DNA from: a virus
Strand: one strand, 5' to 3'
Length of the DNA stretch: 35,584 nt
IMG/VR virus record: IMGVR_UViG_3300042453_002007
Span: 1-35,584 of that record
Below are positions 23,240 to 31,554 of this stretch, piece after piece. Every line of letters starts with the position of its first letter. The stretch's first letter is position 1. The position numbers were made by a program, and so were the translations under genes. Below the pieces are notes generated by a model that was not told the DNA's origin, made no database searches, and saw only the letters and a program-made list of their open reading frames with translations.

Positions 23240-23473
23240 TTAATTTAAATAGACAGCACCCGATATCGGAGTGCTGAATGTCAAAGTTACCTGATTGTTG
23301 TTGTCATATTTCAAATCGCCGAAAATAAATTGGCCGTCTGCATTAACCGCTGTCACAGCTGGACGTTTATTCAAATTGTGCGTGATTGTCCAAATCAGTG
23401 TCGGTGTTAAAAAATTGATGATAGTTGTTTGACCGGAGGAATTGGGTGTGGCCGAAATATATTGTTGTCCCAT
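23240..23473 (-). CDS. Small tail appendage protein, stand-alone C-terminal domain
   Basis: 77 residues. The core WTITHNLNKRPAVTAVNADG, followed by QFIFGDLKYDNNNQVTLTF and a YLN end, is a domain that usually ends larger phage tail proteins. Here it is a separate gene. It probably binds the end of one of the neighbouring fibres. Its own interaction partner is unknown. Confidence 0.75.
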   Translation of the reverse strand: MGQQYISATPNSSGQTTIINFLTPTLIWTITHNLNKRPAVTAVNADGQFIFGDLKYDNNNQVTLTFSTPISGAVYLN

Positions 23474-23487
23474 TTTTTTGCACCCTC

Positions 23488-24855
23488 CTAAACTGTTGAA
23501 TTAAAAAGCAAAGCCCAACCAAAATTCCAAGACCACGCTTTAAGATTCACTCGAATTTTGAAACTAGAACCACTTGGAATATTCGTCAAAGTATCTAATG
23601 GAATGTTTGTCCAACTTGTTCCATTATTTCGACTGTATTCAAAAGTAATGTCCGGATCGCCTAATGTTGGTGTACCCATTAAAATACAAGTTGTTGCGGT
23701 AGTTGGAAACCCAATTATTGTTGGACTTGTAATTTTTCCATTGTTGTCTGTTTCAGAACCCCGTGCTCCATATCCGTAATAAAGTTGCGCCCCGCCACTT
23801 GCAACTGCTTCTGTGCCATCAAATACGGTGTAATCATCAAAATAAACTTTATTAAAATTTTGACGTTGAGCTTCATCGATAGCGTAAGATCGTAATGCTT
23901 TTTGAGCATTCATGTAAATATTAAAAAAGTTATTATAATGTTGCAGAGAAAATTCATCTAACATTTGCGAAACATTGTTTTTTGATTCCGACATCGAGTA
24001 TTTAAGCAACATCGTGTTTTCCGCTGCGTACCCCAAACCGTAAGCGTCGTTTGAACCGTAGTCAATTGTTGAACCATTTTGTAAATCTACTTTCCATTTT
24101 GGAGGAAATGAATTGACATAAAAAATTGACCTAGTGCCAATTCCTTTTACCGTAGAAAAGTATGTGTTTTCAGAATGGTATGATTTTACGCCGTCAAATG
24201 TAATAGCTTTATAAAAATAAGAATTTTTAAACCAAAGCTGATTTATTTGATTTGTGTTGCCATTAGCATATAAAGTGCCGAATATGACAACATCTTCAAA
24301 ATACATTTTACCTTCGCTAGAACCTTTTGTTTGAAAATCAGCAACAATACCATACGGAGAATTATGTCCGTTAGAAGTGTTTTCTTGGGTGACAACAAGA
24401 GACAAACTTTTAAATCCACATCTATTATCACCGGTTTGATTCCAAGAGGTATGCAATGTTATTGATGTACAGGTCAATCTAGTAACCAAGCCCTCACCAA
24501 GTATAAAAACATTTGGTTTTATAGCAATTGTCGTTTCTAAATAAGAACCCGGTGCAAGTTGAATAGCATACCGTTTTGAAAACGAAGCATCCGTAATTGA
24601 ATTCATAGCAGCAGATATTGTTGCAAACGGTTTTGTCAACGATCCATTTCCAGTTGTGTCGCTACCACTAGGTGCAACATATTTTGTCTGGATGAGTGAG
24701 GTATCACTACCAATTTGAGAAATGCCTGTACCAGTCCCAAAAAACAATTCCTTGGTGTCTTTCGCAATTAAAAGTTGACCATCTGGAGCGAATGATGGAA
24801 GGTTCGCTTTGTTCCCGCGTTTTTGTTGCATCGTAACATTTGGTGAAAGTGCCAT
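23488..24855 (-). CDS. Tail spike-like protein with beta-helix
   Basis: 455 residues. A short anchor with KANLPSFAPDGQLLIAKDTK and ELFFGTGTG is followed by YVAPSGSDTTGNGSLTKPF and ATISAAMNSI, the typical start of a pectate-lyase-type right-handed beta-helix. The helix region runs to about 280, with many Asn/Gly turns. Residues about 385-455 are a C-terminal sandwich module also seen in the 19655-22255 protein. Such spikes bind or degrade surface polysaccharide; no catalytic site is visible to me. Confidence 0.82.
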   Translation of the reverse strand: MALSPNVTMQQKRGNKANLPSFAPDGQLLIAKDTKELFFGTGTGISQIGSDTSLIQTKYVAPSGSDTTGNGSLTKPFATISAAMNSITDASFSKRYAIQLAPGSYLETTIAIKPNVFILGEGLVTRLTCTSITLHTSWNQTGDNRCGFKSLSLVVTQENTSNGHNSPYGIVADFQTKGSSEGKMYFEDVVIFGTLYANGNTNQINQLWFKNSYFYKAITFDGVKSYHSENTYFSTVKGIGTRSIFYVNSFPPKWKVDLQNGSTIDYGSNDAYGLGYAAENTMLLKYSMSESKNNVSQMLDEFSLQHYNNFFNIYMNAQKALRSYAIDEAQRQNFNKVYFDDYTVFDGTEAVASGGAQLYYGYGARGSETDNNGKITSPTIIGFPTTATTCILMGTPTLGDPDITFEYSRNNGTSWTNIPLDTLTNIPSGSSFKIRVNLKAWSWNFGWALLFNSTV

Positions 24856-25145
24856 TAGAACGTCCCCCCATCAATCGAACCAATGATGCGAATGTTGAGA
24901 CTTCCATCACTGTTCACCGTCATGCGATATGCATCTTCTGGAGTCGTTGCTTGACCGTTCTTAATCTCGACCGCTCCGATCTGCACGTCGGACGCATTCA
25001 ATGTCACGTCCACGTCGCCGATGTCCACTTTCAATTTAGCATCTGTACCTGTACCCGATATGGTGTCTGCAATGTTCTTTACGTTACCGCTCGAGTCAAT
25101 CGTGCCACCATAACCTGGTTGGTACTCATTGATATTGATTGTCAT
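24855..25145 (-). CDS. Small appendage-associated protein, first gene of the late operon
   Basis: 96 residues starting MTININEYQPGYGGTI. ATG 25145 is chosen from AAGGGGATG before it. It carries VDVTLNASDVQIGAVEIKNG, a strand pattern found in small proteins next to phage fibre genes. Its stop overlaps the start of the spike gene. It may be a fibre chaperone or connector; there is no direct evidence for either. Confidence 0.7.
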   Translation of the reverse strand: MTININEYQPGYGGTIDSSGNVKNIADTISGTGTDAKLKVDIGDVDVTLNASDVQIGAVEIKNGQATTPEDAYRMTVNSDGSLNIRIIGSIDGGTF

Positions 25146-25260
25146 GTTTCTCATCCCCTTCTTAAAAAATTCCAAATACTGAAGTCACCGAGGCCCCCGC
25201 CCACAATGCCCATGCCGACAATCGCGTCGATAAAAGTGACTATTTTTCCCCATACAAAAA

Positions 25261-25276
25261 ACCGCCCGAAGGCGGT
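25261..25276 (-). terminator. Strong intrinsic terminator in the late leader
   Basis: Reading minus, ACCGCC TTCG GGCGGT forms a perfect six-base stem with a UUCG-type loop and is followed by six T (25261-25256 complement). It lies between the end of the early operon (25416) and the first late gene (25145). It would end early transcription, but it also lies downstream of the probable late promoter. Confidence 0.9.
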
Positions 25277-25347
25277 CGATGTATCAACGCTTTTTAATTG
25301 TCAAAGTTCTAGTGTCTAGGTATGTGCTGCATAGAAGTGCTTGTGGG

Positions 25348-25409
25348 TTTATACCCACGATATCAGTTTAACATGTCCGAAAACGCCAAAACGGACATGA
25401 AACGGACAT
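25348..25409 (-). promoter_or_regulatory. Probable RinA/ArpU-dependent late promoter
   Basis: Reading minus: three copies of ATGTCCG or its complement (25409-25403, 25398-25392 and, inverted, 25379-25373), then TATAAA (25353-25348). The inverted copy lies exactly where a -35 box should be, 18-19 bases from the -10, and no TTGACA-like box is there. The two direct copies are 11 bases apart. The -10 lies in a perfect palindrome, GTGGGTTTATACCCAC (25343-25358). This layout suggests an activator-dependent promoter. Confidence 0.6.
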
Positions 25410-25415
25410 TTTTAT

Positions 25416-25859
25416 TTAGCGCCACCCCATCAAGGCGGCAATGGCATATATGATTTCTGTTTTCCAACGTCGGACTGTTCTGTCGGTGACGTTGAGTTTT
25501 ATGGCAATTCCAATTGGTGTCAGCGTTTGAGGTTTGGTCCAGTAAGCAAGTTGAACCAACTGCTTTTTCTCATCGTCAAGTCTAGAGTACACGTACTCAA
25601 TCACATCGACAATCTGCGTCATGTGTTGCAATTCAATATCCATCCCAAGCGCAGTGCCCTTCTGTCCTGTCGGATCACTAATCGTGTTTGACTTTCCACC
25701 ACCGATGTTCGTGTCCGTTTCCTTGTGCTTAAATAAAATTTCTTCTCGGCGTAAAGCAATTCGATTTTTGGTTTTATGGTAACTCTCTAATTCCTCTTCG
25801 ATGTGTTTCCATGTTCGACTGGATAATCTGAATTCTTCAAAGTGATGTTGTTCCAACAA
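25416..25859 (-). CDS. Late transcription regulator, RinA/ArpU family
   Basis: 147 residues, sigma-like in style. It has a helical N-terminal region (HFEEFRLSSRTWKHIEEELE), a middle with TDTNIGGGKSNTISDPTG, as seen in the RinA group, and a C-terminal helix-turn-helix (LTPIGIAIKLNVTDRTVRRW). RinA activates late packaging genes in Staphylococcus phages. Here the gene is the last of the early operon and the repeats at 25373-25409 lie directly downstream, so they are its likely targets. Activity as an activator or antiterminator is inferred. Confidence 0.85.
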   Translation of the reverse strand: MLEQHHFEEFRLSSRTWKHIEEELESYHKTKNRIALRREEILFKHKETDTNIGGGKSNTISDPTGQKGTALGMDIELQHMTQIVDVIEYVYSRLDDEKKQLVQLAYWTKPQTLTPIGIAIKLNVTDRTVRRWKTEIIYAIAALMGWR

Positions 25860-26267
25860 TCAAACCTCCTCGATTTGGATTTCGACTCTAGGTTCTCGGC
25901 TGTAATACTTCGAGATGAACAGAACGACGACTTGACTGTCATCGACATATGCGATTCCGTTCAATGCGTCCTTAATTGCTTTAACATAATTATCAACATC
26001 GGGTTTCAGTGTCGGTTTTAAATATCCCTGCTCCGCTTGCGTTTGTTTTACCTTTGACCATGATTTTGGAATACCTCGATAAATGTCTACGGTCATTTTG
26101 ATCGGACCCATCAATCGTTGCTTGATTTTATCAAACGCCACCAAACGAACACGCTCTTTATAACTTCGGGATTTCTGCGGATCGTAAGCTCTGACAAATC
26201 CGTTTCGTGTCGAGAACCTCGGTCTGCCTTGTGCTACGGGTTCACCGTCAATCGTCAATTGAATCAT
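25860..26267 (-). CDS. rusA: RusA-type Holliday junction resolvase
   Basis: 135 residues, start ATG 26267 in a TGATG overlap with the upstream stop. RusA landmarks: IDGEPVAQGRPRFSTRNG at the N-terminus, and LKPDVDNYVKAIKDALNGIA then YVDDSQVV, with the catalytic aspartates. It resolves branched DNA made by phage recombination or replication before packaging. It lies in the replication block, in the usual place before the late regulator. Confidence 0.93.
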   Translation of the reverse strand: MIQLTIDGEPVAQGRPRFSTRNGFVRAYDPQKSRSYKERVRLVAFDKIKQRLMGPIKMTVDIYRGIPKSWSKVKQTQAEQGYLKPTLKPDVDNYVKAIKDALNGIAYVDDSQVVVLFISKYYSREPRVEIQIEEV

Positions 26268-26590
26268 CACAACCACCCCCGATCTGCTTTGTACCGTTCA
26301 ATCTTTTTCCGATGGTCTTGGTTGGCTTGGTCCAGAATATCACTTACTTTATCAGCCACCTCACGTTCATCAATGCTGAATGGCTTGGCCTTCACACACA
26401 GCAATGTGACATACGCTTGAACGATGTCTTGCAGTTCGTGAAGCATTCGTTCAGGTTCCGATTCGCTAAACAGTTCTTTCCGAAACTCGTTATACTCTTC
26501 AACCACTTTGTCGTACTGCTCTCGCTCCGTCGTGTCGATGTGCAGGATTGGAAAATGGAGCGTAACGTATTGATGTCTACTCTGTTTCAA
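26267..26590 (-). CDS. MazG-like nucleotide pyrophosphohydrolase
   Basis: 107 residues, start TTG 26590 with GGAGG nine bases upstream. The EExxE...ExxD metal-binding signature of the MazG/all-alpha NTP-PPase fold is seen as VVEEYNEF and later HELQDIVQAY, so it may hydrolyse non-canonical dNTPs or (p)ppGpp-like nucleotides. It overlaps the upstream ORF by 14 bases. Phage MazG-like proteins are common in replication modules. Substrate is unknown. Confidence 0.72.
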   Translation of the reverse strand: MKQSRHQYVTLHFPILHIDTTEREQYDKVVEEYNEFRKELFSESEPERMLHELQDIVQAYVTLLCVKAKPFSIDEREVADKVSDILDQANQDHRKKIERYKADRGWL

Positions 26591-26762
26591 TCTGCTCCGC
26601 CTCCATCCGTTCCATGAGTTCCGTCAAATGTTGATACGCGAATAAGTATGCTTCGTGCAACTGATCACCTTTATAAACTTTTAATTGCATTCGGTACGTC
26701 AATCGCAGCACGTTCAAATGATGCAATAACGCTTTTTTATCCTCGCCCGTGATAATCAACAT
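26577..26762 (-). CDS. Small hypothetical protein of the replication block
   Basis: 61 residues with AGGAGG ahead of ATG 26762. All-helical and charged (starts MLIITGEDKKALLHHLNVL), without cysteine or membrane helix. It is translationally close to the DUF3310 gene and the MazG-like gene. No family is recognised. Confidence 0.7.
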   Translation of the reverse strand: MLIITGEDKKALLHHLNVLRLTYRMQLKVYKGDQLHEAYLFAYQHLTELMERMEAEQIETE

Positions 26763-26763
26763 G

Positions 26764-27306
26764 TCAGTCCTCCTGTAAATCGACTAATCGATTCAAATAC
26801 CACCCTGCCTTTTGTAAATCCTGTTTGCCATTTTTGTTTTTGAACCTCCAAGTATACTTTAAGACGTTCGCCACGCACACGGCTTCTTGAGGTGACAGAC
26901 CATTGACGGCTGCCATGATCGCATCGATACACTCAATGCCTCCAGCTGTGTAATGTGGTGGGTGCTCGACCATGTTTTTTTCAATGGTACGCAAATCTAA
27001 TTCGTTCATTTCATGAAGTATTACAGGATTTGCTCTGATGACTTCTTTCGATAAGTTTTCAAAACCATCTACTTTAATTTTTGCTGGTCGTCCTCTTTTT
27101 TTCTTCTCCAAAATATTTACACACCTCGCACATCGATATTTGGCATTCAAAATCTCATCGTCGGTATAGGACTTGTACTGCTCAATCGGCATTTCACAAA
27201 TCCGACCACAGTAGTCGCACTCGAAAAACTCAAACCGTTTCATTTCATCTTTTCGTTTACGTTGATGAGTCACTTTCAAATTATCAATCAATCGCGCTCT
27301 GTCCAT
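26764..27306 (-). CDS. DUF3310 (SaV-like) protein with N-terminal zinc motif
   Basis: 180 residues. ATG 27306 is chosen since GAAGG lies six bases upstream; a later ATG at 27243 (MKRFEFFECDYCG) is possible. Residues about 30-65 have CDYCGRIC and CARCV, a probable zinc site. The C-terminal part (about 110-180) is DUF3310: HPPHYTAGGIECIDAIMAA and VLKYTWRFKNKNGKQDLQKA then WYLNRLV. DUF3310 is common in phages; its function is not known. The two parts may be a fusion of two genes. Confidence 0.85.
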   Translation of the reverse strand: MDRARLIDNLKVTHQRKRKDEMKRFEFFECDYCGRICEMPIEQYKSYTDDEILNAKYRCARCVNILEKKKRGRPAKIKVDGFENLSKEVIRANPVILHEMNELDLRTIEKNMVEHPPHYTAGGIECIDAIMAAVNGLSPQEAVCVANVLKYTWRFKNKNGKQDLQKAGWYLNRLVDLQED

Positions 27307-27473
27307 CGCTTGCCTTCTTTGCACTCTCTTTTAAAGAATTGAAACTTCTTTAATTCTTCTTCCGTGATCGGTCTGACCGTCACTTCTGAATTGACGGGCT
27401 TTTGCCGAGCGGCTTCGATTCGATAATTCCGATGTTGCAAAGTTGGTTTTCCAAATTCCGCAATTTTTATCAT
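27288..27473 (-). CDS. Small hypothetical protein of the replication block
   Basis: 61 residues (starts MIKIAEFGKPTLQHRNYR), basic, no domain recognised. Its ATG overlaps the helicase stop (TGTATGA), and its end overlaps the DUF3310 start. It is a typical small accessory ORF in the chain of coupled early genes. Confidence 0.7.
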   Translation of the reverse strand: MIKIAEFGKPTLQHRNYRIEAARQKPVNSEVTVRPITEEELKKFQFFKRECKEGKRWTERD

Positions 27474-28864
27474 ACAGATACAGCCCCTCTCTTATTTTTC
27501 AATTTTGCTTTTACTGCATCCAAAAGTGCATTCTGCACATTCGCTTTATTTTTTAAGGCATGTAGCACGGTCTCGTCGATTGTGTCTTCAGCGATGATGT
27601 GATGCACAATCACCGATTGTTCTTGGCCCTGCCTGTGCAGCCGTGCGTTTGCTTGCTCGTATAACTCGAGCGACCAAGGCAGGCCGAACCATATGATGAT
27701 ATTACCGCCTGATTGCAAGTTCAGACCATGCCCTGCAGCAGCAGGATGTGCGGCCAATACACTAACCTTACCTTCGTTCCACAATCGAATATCCTCTGAC
27801 GTTTCCAATTTCCGCGGAGCATAACCTGCCAATCGTTTTTTAATCCGTGCCCAATCGTGCTGATAATTGTAAAACACCAACACAGAATGACCGTTGGCAG
27901 CCTCAACCAATTCTTCTAGTGCGTCAAGTTTCGATTCGTGGAAGTTTTGTGCTAGGCCATGCGTATCATACACAGCGCCATTGGCCATCTGGAGCAATTT
28001 GTTCGACAAGACCATCTTATCTTTGACGACGATCTCGCTTTGCTCTAATTCAAACAACATGTCTCGCTCCAACATCTCGTAATACTCTCGCGATTTTTTG
28101 TCGAGTGTCACTTTGACTACACGGTCAATCCGATCAGGAAGCGTGAGCCAATCCTGCGCTCGCATCGAAATAGCATTTCGACTGATTTTCATATAAATGT
28201 CATTCTTCGAGTTTTTGTTTTTGAATCGCCACTCCAACACAATCTGTTTGCCGTTCTTCTCAATCGTCCGGCCCGCGATAAAGTGTTCAGCTACGAACAT
28301 GCTGTATGATCTGCCAAGCGATATGCCCCCATCGACTAAATACATCTGACTCCACAGGTCCATCAGTCCGTTCGGCGTCGGCGTTCCAGTCAGTCCCACT
28401 CGGTACCGAACCGAACCGATCATGGCTCCCAGTGCTTTGAACCGCTTCGAGTTTTGACTTTTGAATCCTGATAGTTCGTCAATCACGATCATGTCGAAGT
28501 CGTGATTGCCTTGCCGAGATAACCATTCCACATTCTCACGATTGATCACGTAGATGTCCGCTTCAGCTCGTAGTGCTTTCAGTCGCTTCGCTTCCGTGCC
28601 GAGTACTTTACTGATTCGGATGTGTTTCAAATGCTCCCACTTCTCGCATTCTCTTGACCATGTATCTTCAGCCACTCGCAGTGGTGCAATCACCAAGACC
28701 TTCTTGATCTCGAATCGGTTAAACATTAGGTCGTCAATGGCGGTCAGGGTGATGACTGTTTTGCCTAGGCCAGGTTCTAAAAAGAGAGCCACCCGTCGTT
28801 GCTCAACGATTCTTTCGATTGCATAGGTTTGATAATCATGCGCTATAAATTCGATGTTGCTCAC
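27470..28864 (-). CDS. SNF2-type DEAD-like helicase
   Basis: 464 residues. It has the motif I loop LFLEPGLGKT (GLGKT at 32-36), motif II DEL (129-131), LTGTPTPNGLMDLWSQM (motif III), and ARLHRQGQ (motif VI) near residue 405. These are the marks of SNF2-family DNA translocases found in phage replication modules. It may remodel forks or recombination intermediates. The start GTG 28864 is the first in-frame start, but its ribosome site (GAGG) is closer than usual. The iteron region lies directly upstream. Confidence 0.93.
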   Translation of the reverse strand: MSNIEFIAHDYQTYAIERIVEQRRVALFLEPGLGKTVITLTAIDDLMFNRFEIKKVLVIAPLRVAEDTWSRECEKWEHLKHIRISKVLGTEAKRLKALRAEADIYVINRENVEWLSRQGNHDFDMIVIDELSGFKSQNSKRFKALGAMIGSVRYRVGLTGTPTPNGLMDLWSQMYLVDGGISLGRSYSMFVAEHFIAGRTIEKNGKQIVLEWRFKNKNSKNDIYMKISRNAISMRAQDWLTLPDRIDRVVKVTLDKKSREYYEMLERDMLFELEQSEIVVKDKMVLSNKLLQMANGAVYDTHGLAQNFHESKLDALEELVEAANGHSVLVFYNYQHDWARIKKRLAGYAPRKLETSEDIRLWNEGKVSVLAAHPAAAGHGLNLQSGGNIIIWFGLPWSLELYEQANARLHRQGQEQSVIVHHIIAEDTIDETVLHALKNKANVQNALLDAVKAKLKNKRGAVSV

Positions 28865-28878
28865 CTCACTTTTTGTCT

Positions 28879-29112
28879 TGTGACGTGTGACGGGTTGTGA
28901 CGGGTATTTTGCACTTTAGTTAAAACTTTCTATTAATCTATTACTCTATGTCTTTGTATATATCTCTTATATATATTTATATTTTTAATTTATTTATCTA
29001 AAAGTAAGAGAAACCCGTCACAACCCGTCACAAACAGTTCTTAAACCCTTGTATTACTTGGCATTGAAGCTGTGACGGGTGCTCGTCACAAGAGTCGTCA
29101 CAACCCGTCACA
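28879..29112. other. ori: Candidate replication origin: iterons around an A+T-rich core
   Basis: Nine copies of TGTGACG or its complement lie in two clusters. Left: 28879, 28886 and 28896. Right: 29013 and 29023 as ACCCGTCACA, 29071 as TGTGACGGGT, then 29084, 29096 and 29103. Six are the full decamer TGTGACGGGT, some in exact 10-base tandem. Between the clusters (28906-29010) is a very A+T-rich stretch without a gene. It lies between primase-helicase and SNF2 helicase genes. Iterons around an A+T-rich unwinding element are the classic origin layout. This is the only large non-coding stretch of the replication block. Confidence 0.72.
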
Positions 29113-29113
29113 A

Positions 29114-31516
29114 TCAGTTCAAAAAATCATCATCAATCTCTTGCTGGCAATCAAAGATAAGATGTCGCCATAAACGGCTCTTTCCATGCCTGAATTCATA
29201 AACCATCGGGTAAACGACTCGAACTCGCTGGTTGAAGTTCGCTTGATTGACAGGATGGACGCCCCAATCGGTGCAGGCAGATCGATACGCATTGTACAAT
29301 TCCTGCTTCTTTACCGTGTCATTTCCACTACCAACCTCGCACCGTTCACGTAAGAAGTGATACACCGAATCTGACTTCTCACGGTAGTCTTGCACCTTTT
29401 CACGAACAATTTTTGATTCCGAGAATCCACCTTGCTTTCGAAGTCGCTTCAATCCTTCAAGCGCCCAGTTGAGTATTCCACTCATTTCCGAATCGCTGAA
29501 TAACTGAGACCTAAGTTCTCGGTCATTGAACTTATTTGGGAATGGAACGATCACCCAGCGCCGATGAAATCCGTCAGAGTTGTCTCGGCTTGATGGTAAT
29601 TCGTTGGCCGAGAATACCAATTTGGCTCTGTTGTTAAAACTGAACGCCGCTTTGTGCTTTTCTTCTGCTTGAATGCGGTCGCCTGATGTAAGTTCTTTAA
29701 ATAAAGAACTATCCTCAATCAATCGGTTTGGAATGTCTGAGTGCAGATTGACCATTTTGCCAAACAAACTAGCCGCTGCAAATCGATTATCGCTTAGCGT
29801 TTGAAGGGCCACGTTTGAAGCATTTTGCTCCCCAAAGAATGTTTGCATGACTGCGATCAAAGTTCCTTTTCCGTTCTGTCCTTCTCCGTAAAATAAGAAT
29901 GATTTTTCATATTGCATGGTGTTTGATAAGCAATACCCAAATGTCTCTTGAAGAATTGGAATACATTCTTCAAAGGTGACGGACTTCAAAAACTGTTTCA
30001 GTATTGGACAGTCGGCTTGCGGATCATAAACTACGGGCAGCTGCATAATCGTCCGAAGCTCTGGTGTATGTTCTACAAATTCCATCGTGTCTAGCTTGAT
30101 AAGTCCATTTTTGACATTCAGATAATTACCCATTGATGTTGCTTCATCTGGTGACACTTTAGGCAGTGTGTTTTTCATATAGTGCATGGTTTCAGCTAAA
30201 CGTCTTGTTACGAATTCATCTTTTAAGGCGAGCGTTGTTTTAAGTTTGAAATCATCTTCATAGTTTCGATAAGTGCCTTCGTTATATAAATAAAGCTCTT
30301 CACGTAGCACAAACGCGTGCTTCTTGCTCAAATACCATTCGGCCATCATTCTCGGAATAAACTTACCTTCCAAATTGAAAAAGTTTTTTTTGCGTTGGTC
30401 ATCGGTAAGGTCTTCAGGAAGGATGTCAAACTGCTTGTCCAATTCGGCAATCCGTTCTTGCTCCGCTTTCTCTTTTGTTTGAGGGTCATTCAGAGCTAAA
30501 TTCATCATGGCTTTAAAAGATGGCAATTTCTCGGTGTCACCGTCCGGCTTGTCCTTGTCGAGTTCCCCGAACAAGTGAAGCCGTACCAAATCAAACGCAT
30601 TGCACGATTGACCTTGAATCGGGTCCGTACTATGGAACGAATACGCAAACAAATCGTCAAACGTAATCATCCCCCCGCTCGTCGTTCCTTCGGCAAAAGT
30701 GTACCGATTATCAGCTACCTGTTCGTACCGATCTGCAAGGAACGTCTCAATGGCTTCGTGAATGTCATACGTTCTGCAAAATACGCCGATCACACCTTTT
30801 TTCTCATGCGGGTGCTGCTGTTCTTTTAACCGTTCCGTGATCGCTTTCGTTTCTCTTGACGATTGTGGCCATTCCGCTCGATTTGTCCAATCCTTATATA
30901 ATGCTAAAATCTCGTCGGGATTGGCCCACTCTGCGTCGTAGACTTCTGAAAGAAACTCGCCGTCATTTGATGTGCTTGGCATGTACATCAAGCGATTGAT
31001 TTCATACGTTGTATCATCAAATACTTCAATCCCAACAACGTTTGCAATTTTACGTGAGATGGCCTCATACTCATCAGGACTAACCGCTCTGGTTAGCGGG
31101 ATCAGGATGCGGAATCTCGGTTTGCTTGGATGATGCTTATGTGTGGTGTAATAAACGAATCCGAAACCTAGCACCATTTTTAAGGTTTCGAGGATCGCCT
31201 TTAAGTTTGTGCCGTGATCCACGTCCAGAGCAATCACCGTGCGACTTAAAATGTCATTCCGACCCCTGCGCCCGTTCCGCACGGTCCCTCCGACAAAACC
31301 GCCTACGTCCTTAATGTCATCTTGTTTGTCCTTGGACATGGCCATGTACTCGGCAAAGGTCTCTGACGTTCGTTTCGTTCGCAGAACCTTCTCGCACAGC
31401 TCGCTCCACTTTATGGTCTGATTAACCCACTGGATTGCTTTTCGACTTTTGCCAAAAGCGATTTGTACCATACCGTCATGTTGCAGGTGAAGTTTCTGCT
31501 CCGTTTTTGTTGACAA
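29114..31516 (-). CDS. Primase-helicase: PrimPol-like N-terminus and D5/SF3 helicase
   Basis: 800 residues from TTG 31516, chosen because AAGGGGTG lies just before it; an open frame continues to 31558. The N-terminal part (about 90-185) has the primase-type core ALDVDHGT (96-103) and PRFRILIPLTRA. The C-terminal half has the Walker A FYGEGQNGKGT (542-552) of SF3 helicases, then FAAASLFGKMVNLHSD and KELTSGDRIQAEEKHKAAF. It should open the origin and prime synthesis, and the iterons directly behind its stop are the likely binding site. Confidence 0.92.
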   Translation of the reverse strand: MSTKTEQKLHLQHDGMVQIAFGKSRKAIQWVNQTIKWSELCEKVLRTKRTSETFAEYMAMSKDKQDDIKDVGGFVGGTVRNGRRGRNDILSRTVIALDVDHGTNLKAILETLKMVLGFGFVYYTTHKHHPSKPRFRILIPLTRAVSPDEYEAISRKIANVVGIEVFDDTTYEINRLMYMPSTSNDGEFLSEVYDAEWANPDEILALYKDWTNRAEWPQSSRETKAITERLKEQQHPHEKKGVIGVFCRTYDIHEAIETFLADRYEQVADNRYTFAEGTTSGGMITFDDLFAYSFHSTDPIQGQSCNAFDLVRLHLFGELDKDKPDGDTEKLPSFKAMMNLALNDPQTKEKAEQERIAELDKQFDILPEDLTDDQRKKNFFNLEGKFIPRMMAEWYLSKKHAFVLREELYLYNEGTYRNYEDDFKLKTTLALKDEFVTRRLAETMHYMKNTLPKVSPDEATSMGNYLNVKNGLIKLDTMEFVEHTPELRTIMQLPVVYDPQADCPILKQFLKSVTFEECIPILQETFGYCLSNTMQYEKSFLFYGEGQNGKGTLIAVMQTFFGEQNASNVALQTLSDNRFAAASLFGKMVNLHSDIPNRLIEDSSLFKELTSGDRIQAEEKHKAAFSFNNRAKLVFSANELPSSRDNSDGFHRRWVIVPFPNKFNDRELRSQLFSDSEMSGILNWALEGLKRLRKQGGFSESKIVREKVQDYREKSDSVYHFLRERCEVGSGNDTVKKQELYNAYRSACTDWGVHPVNQANFNQRVRVVYPMVYEFRHGKSRLWRHLIFDCQQEIDDDFLN

Positions 31517-31554
31517 GTTTTCACCCCTTAATCTTTGAACTGTTTTTGACCGAA

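Noticed and set aside
25151-25300. Open minus-strand frame coding a hydrophobic Gly-rich segment (TFIDAIVGMGIVGGGLG) just before the first late gene
   Set aside because: It has no ATG, GTG or TTG until 25213, which leaves only 20 residues, and it contains the terminator hairpin. It looks protein-like, so it could be a remnant, but a gene cannot be supported.
28906-29010. A+T-rich stretch considered as a CRISPR leader or tRNA area
   Set aside because: There are no spacers of equal length, and the repeats are 10-base iterons; no cloverleaf was seen here or elsewhere in the window.
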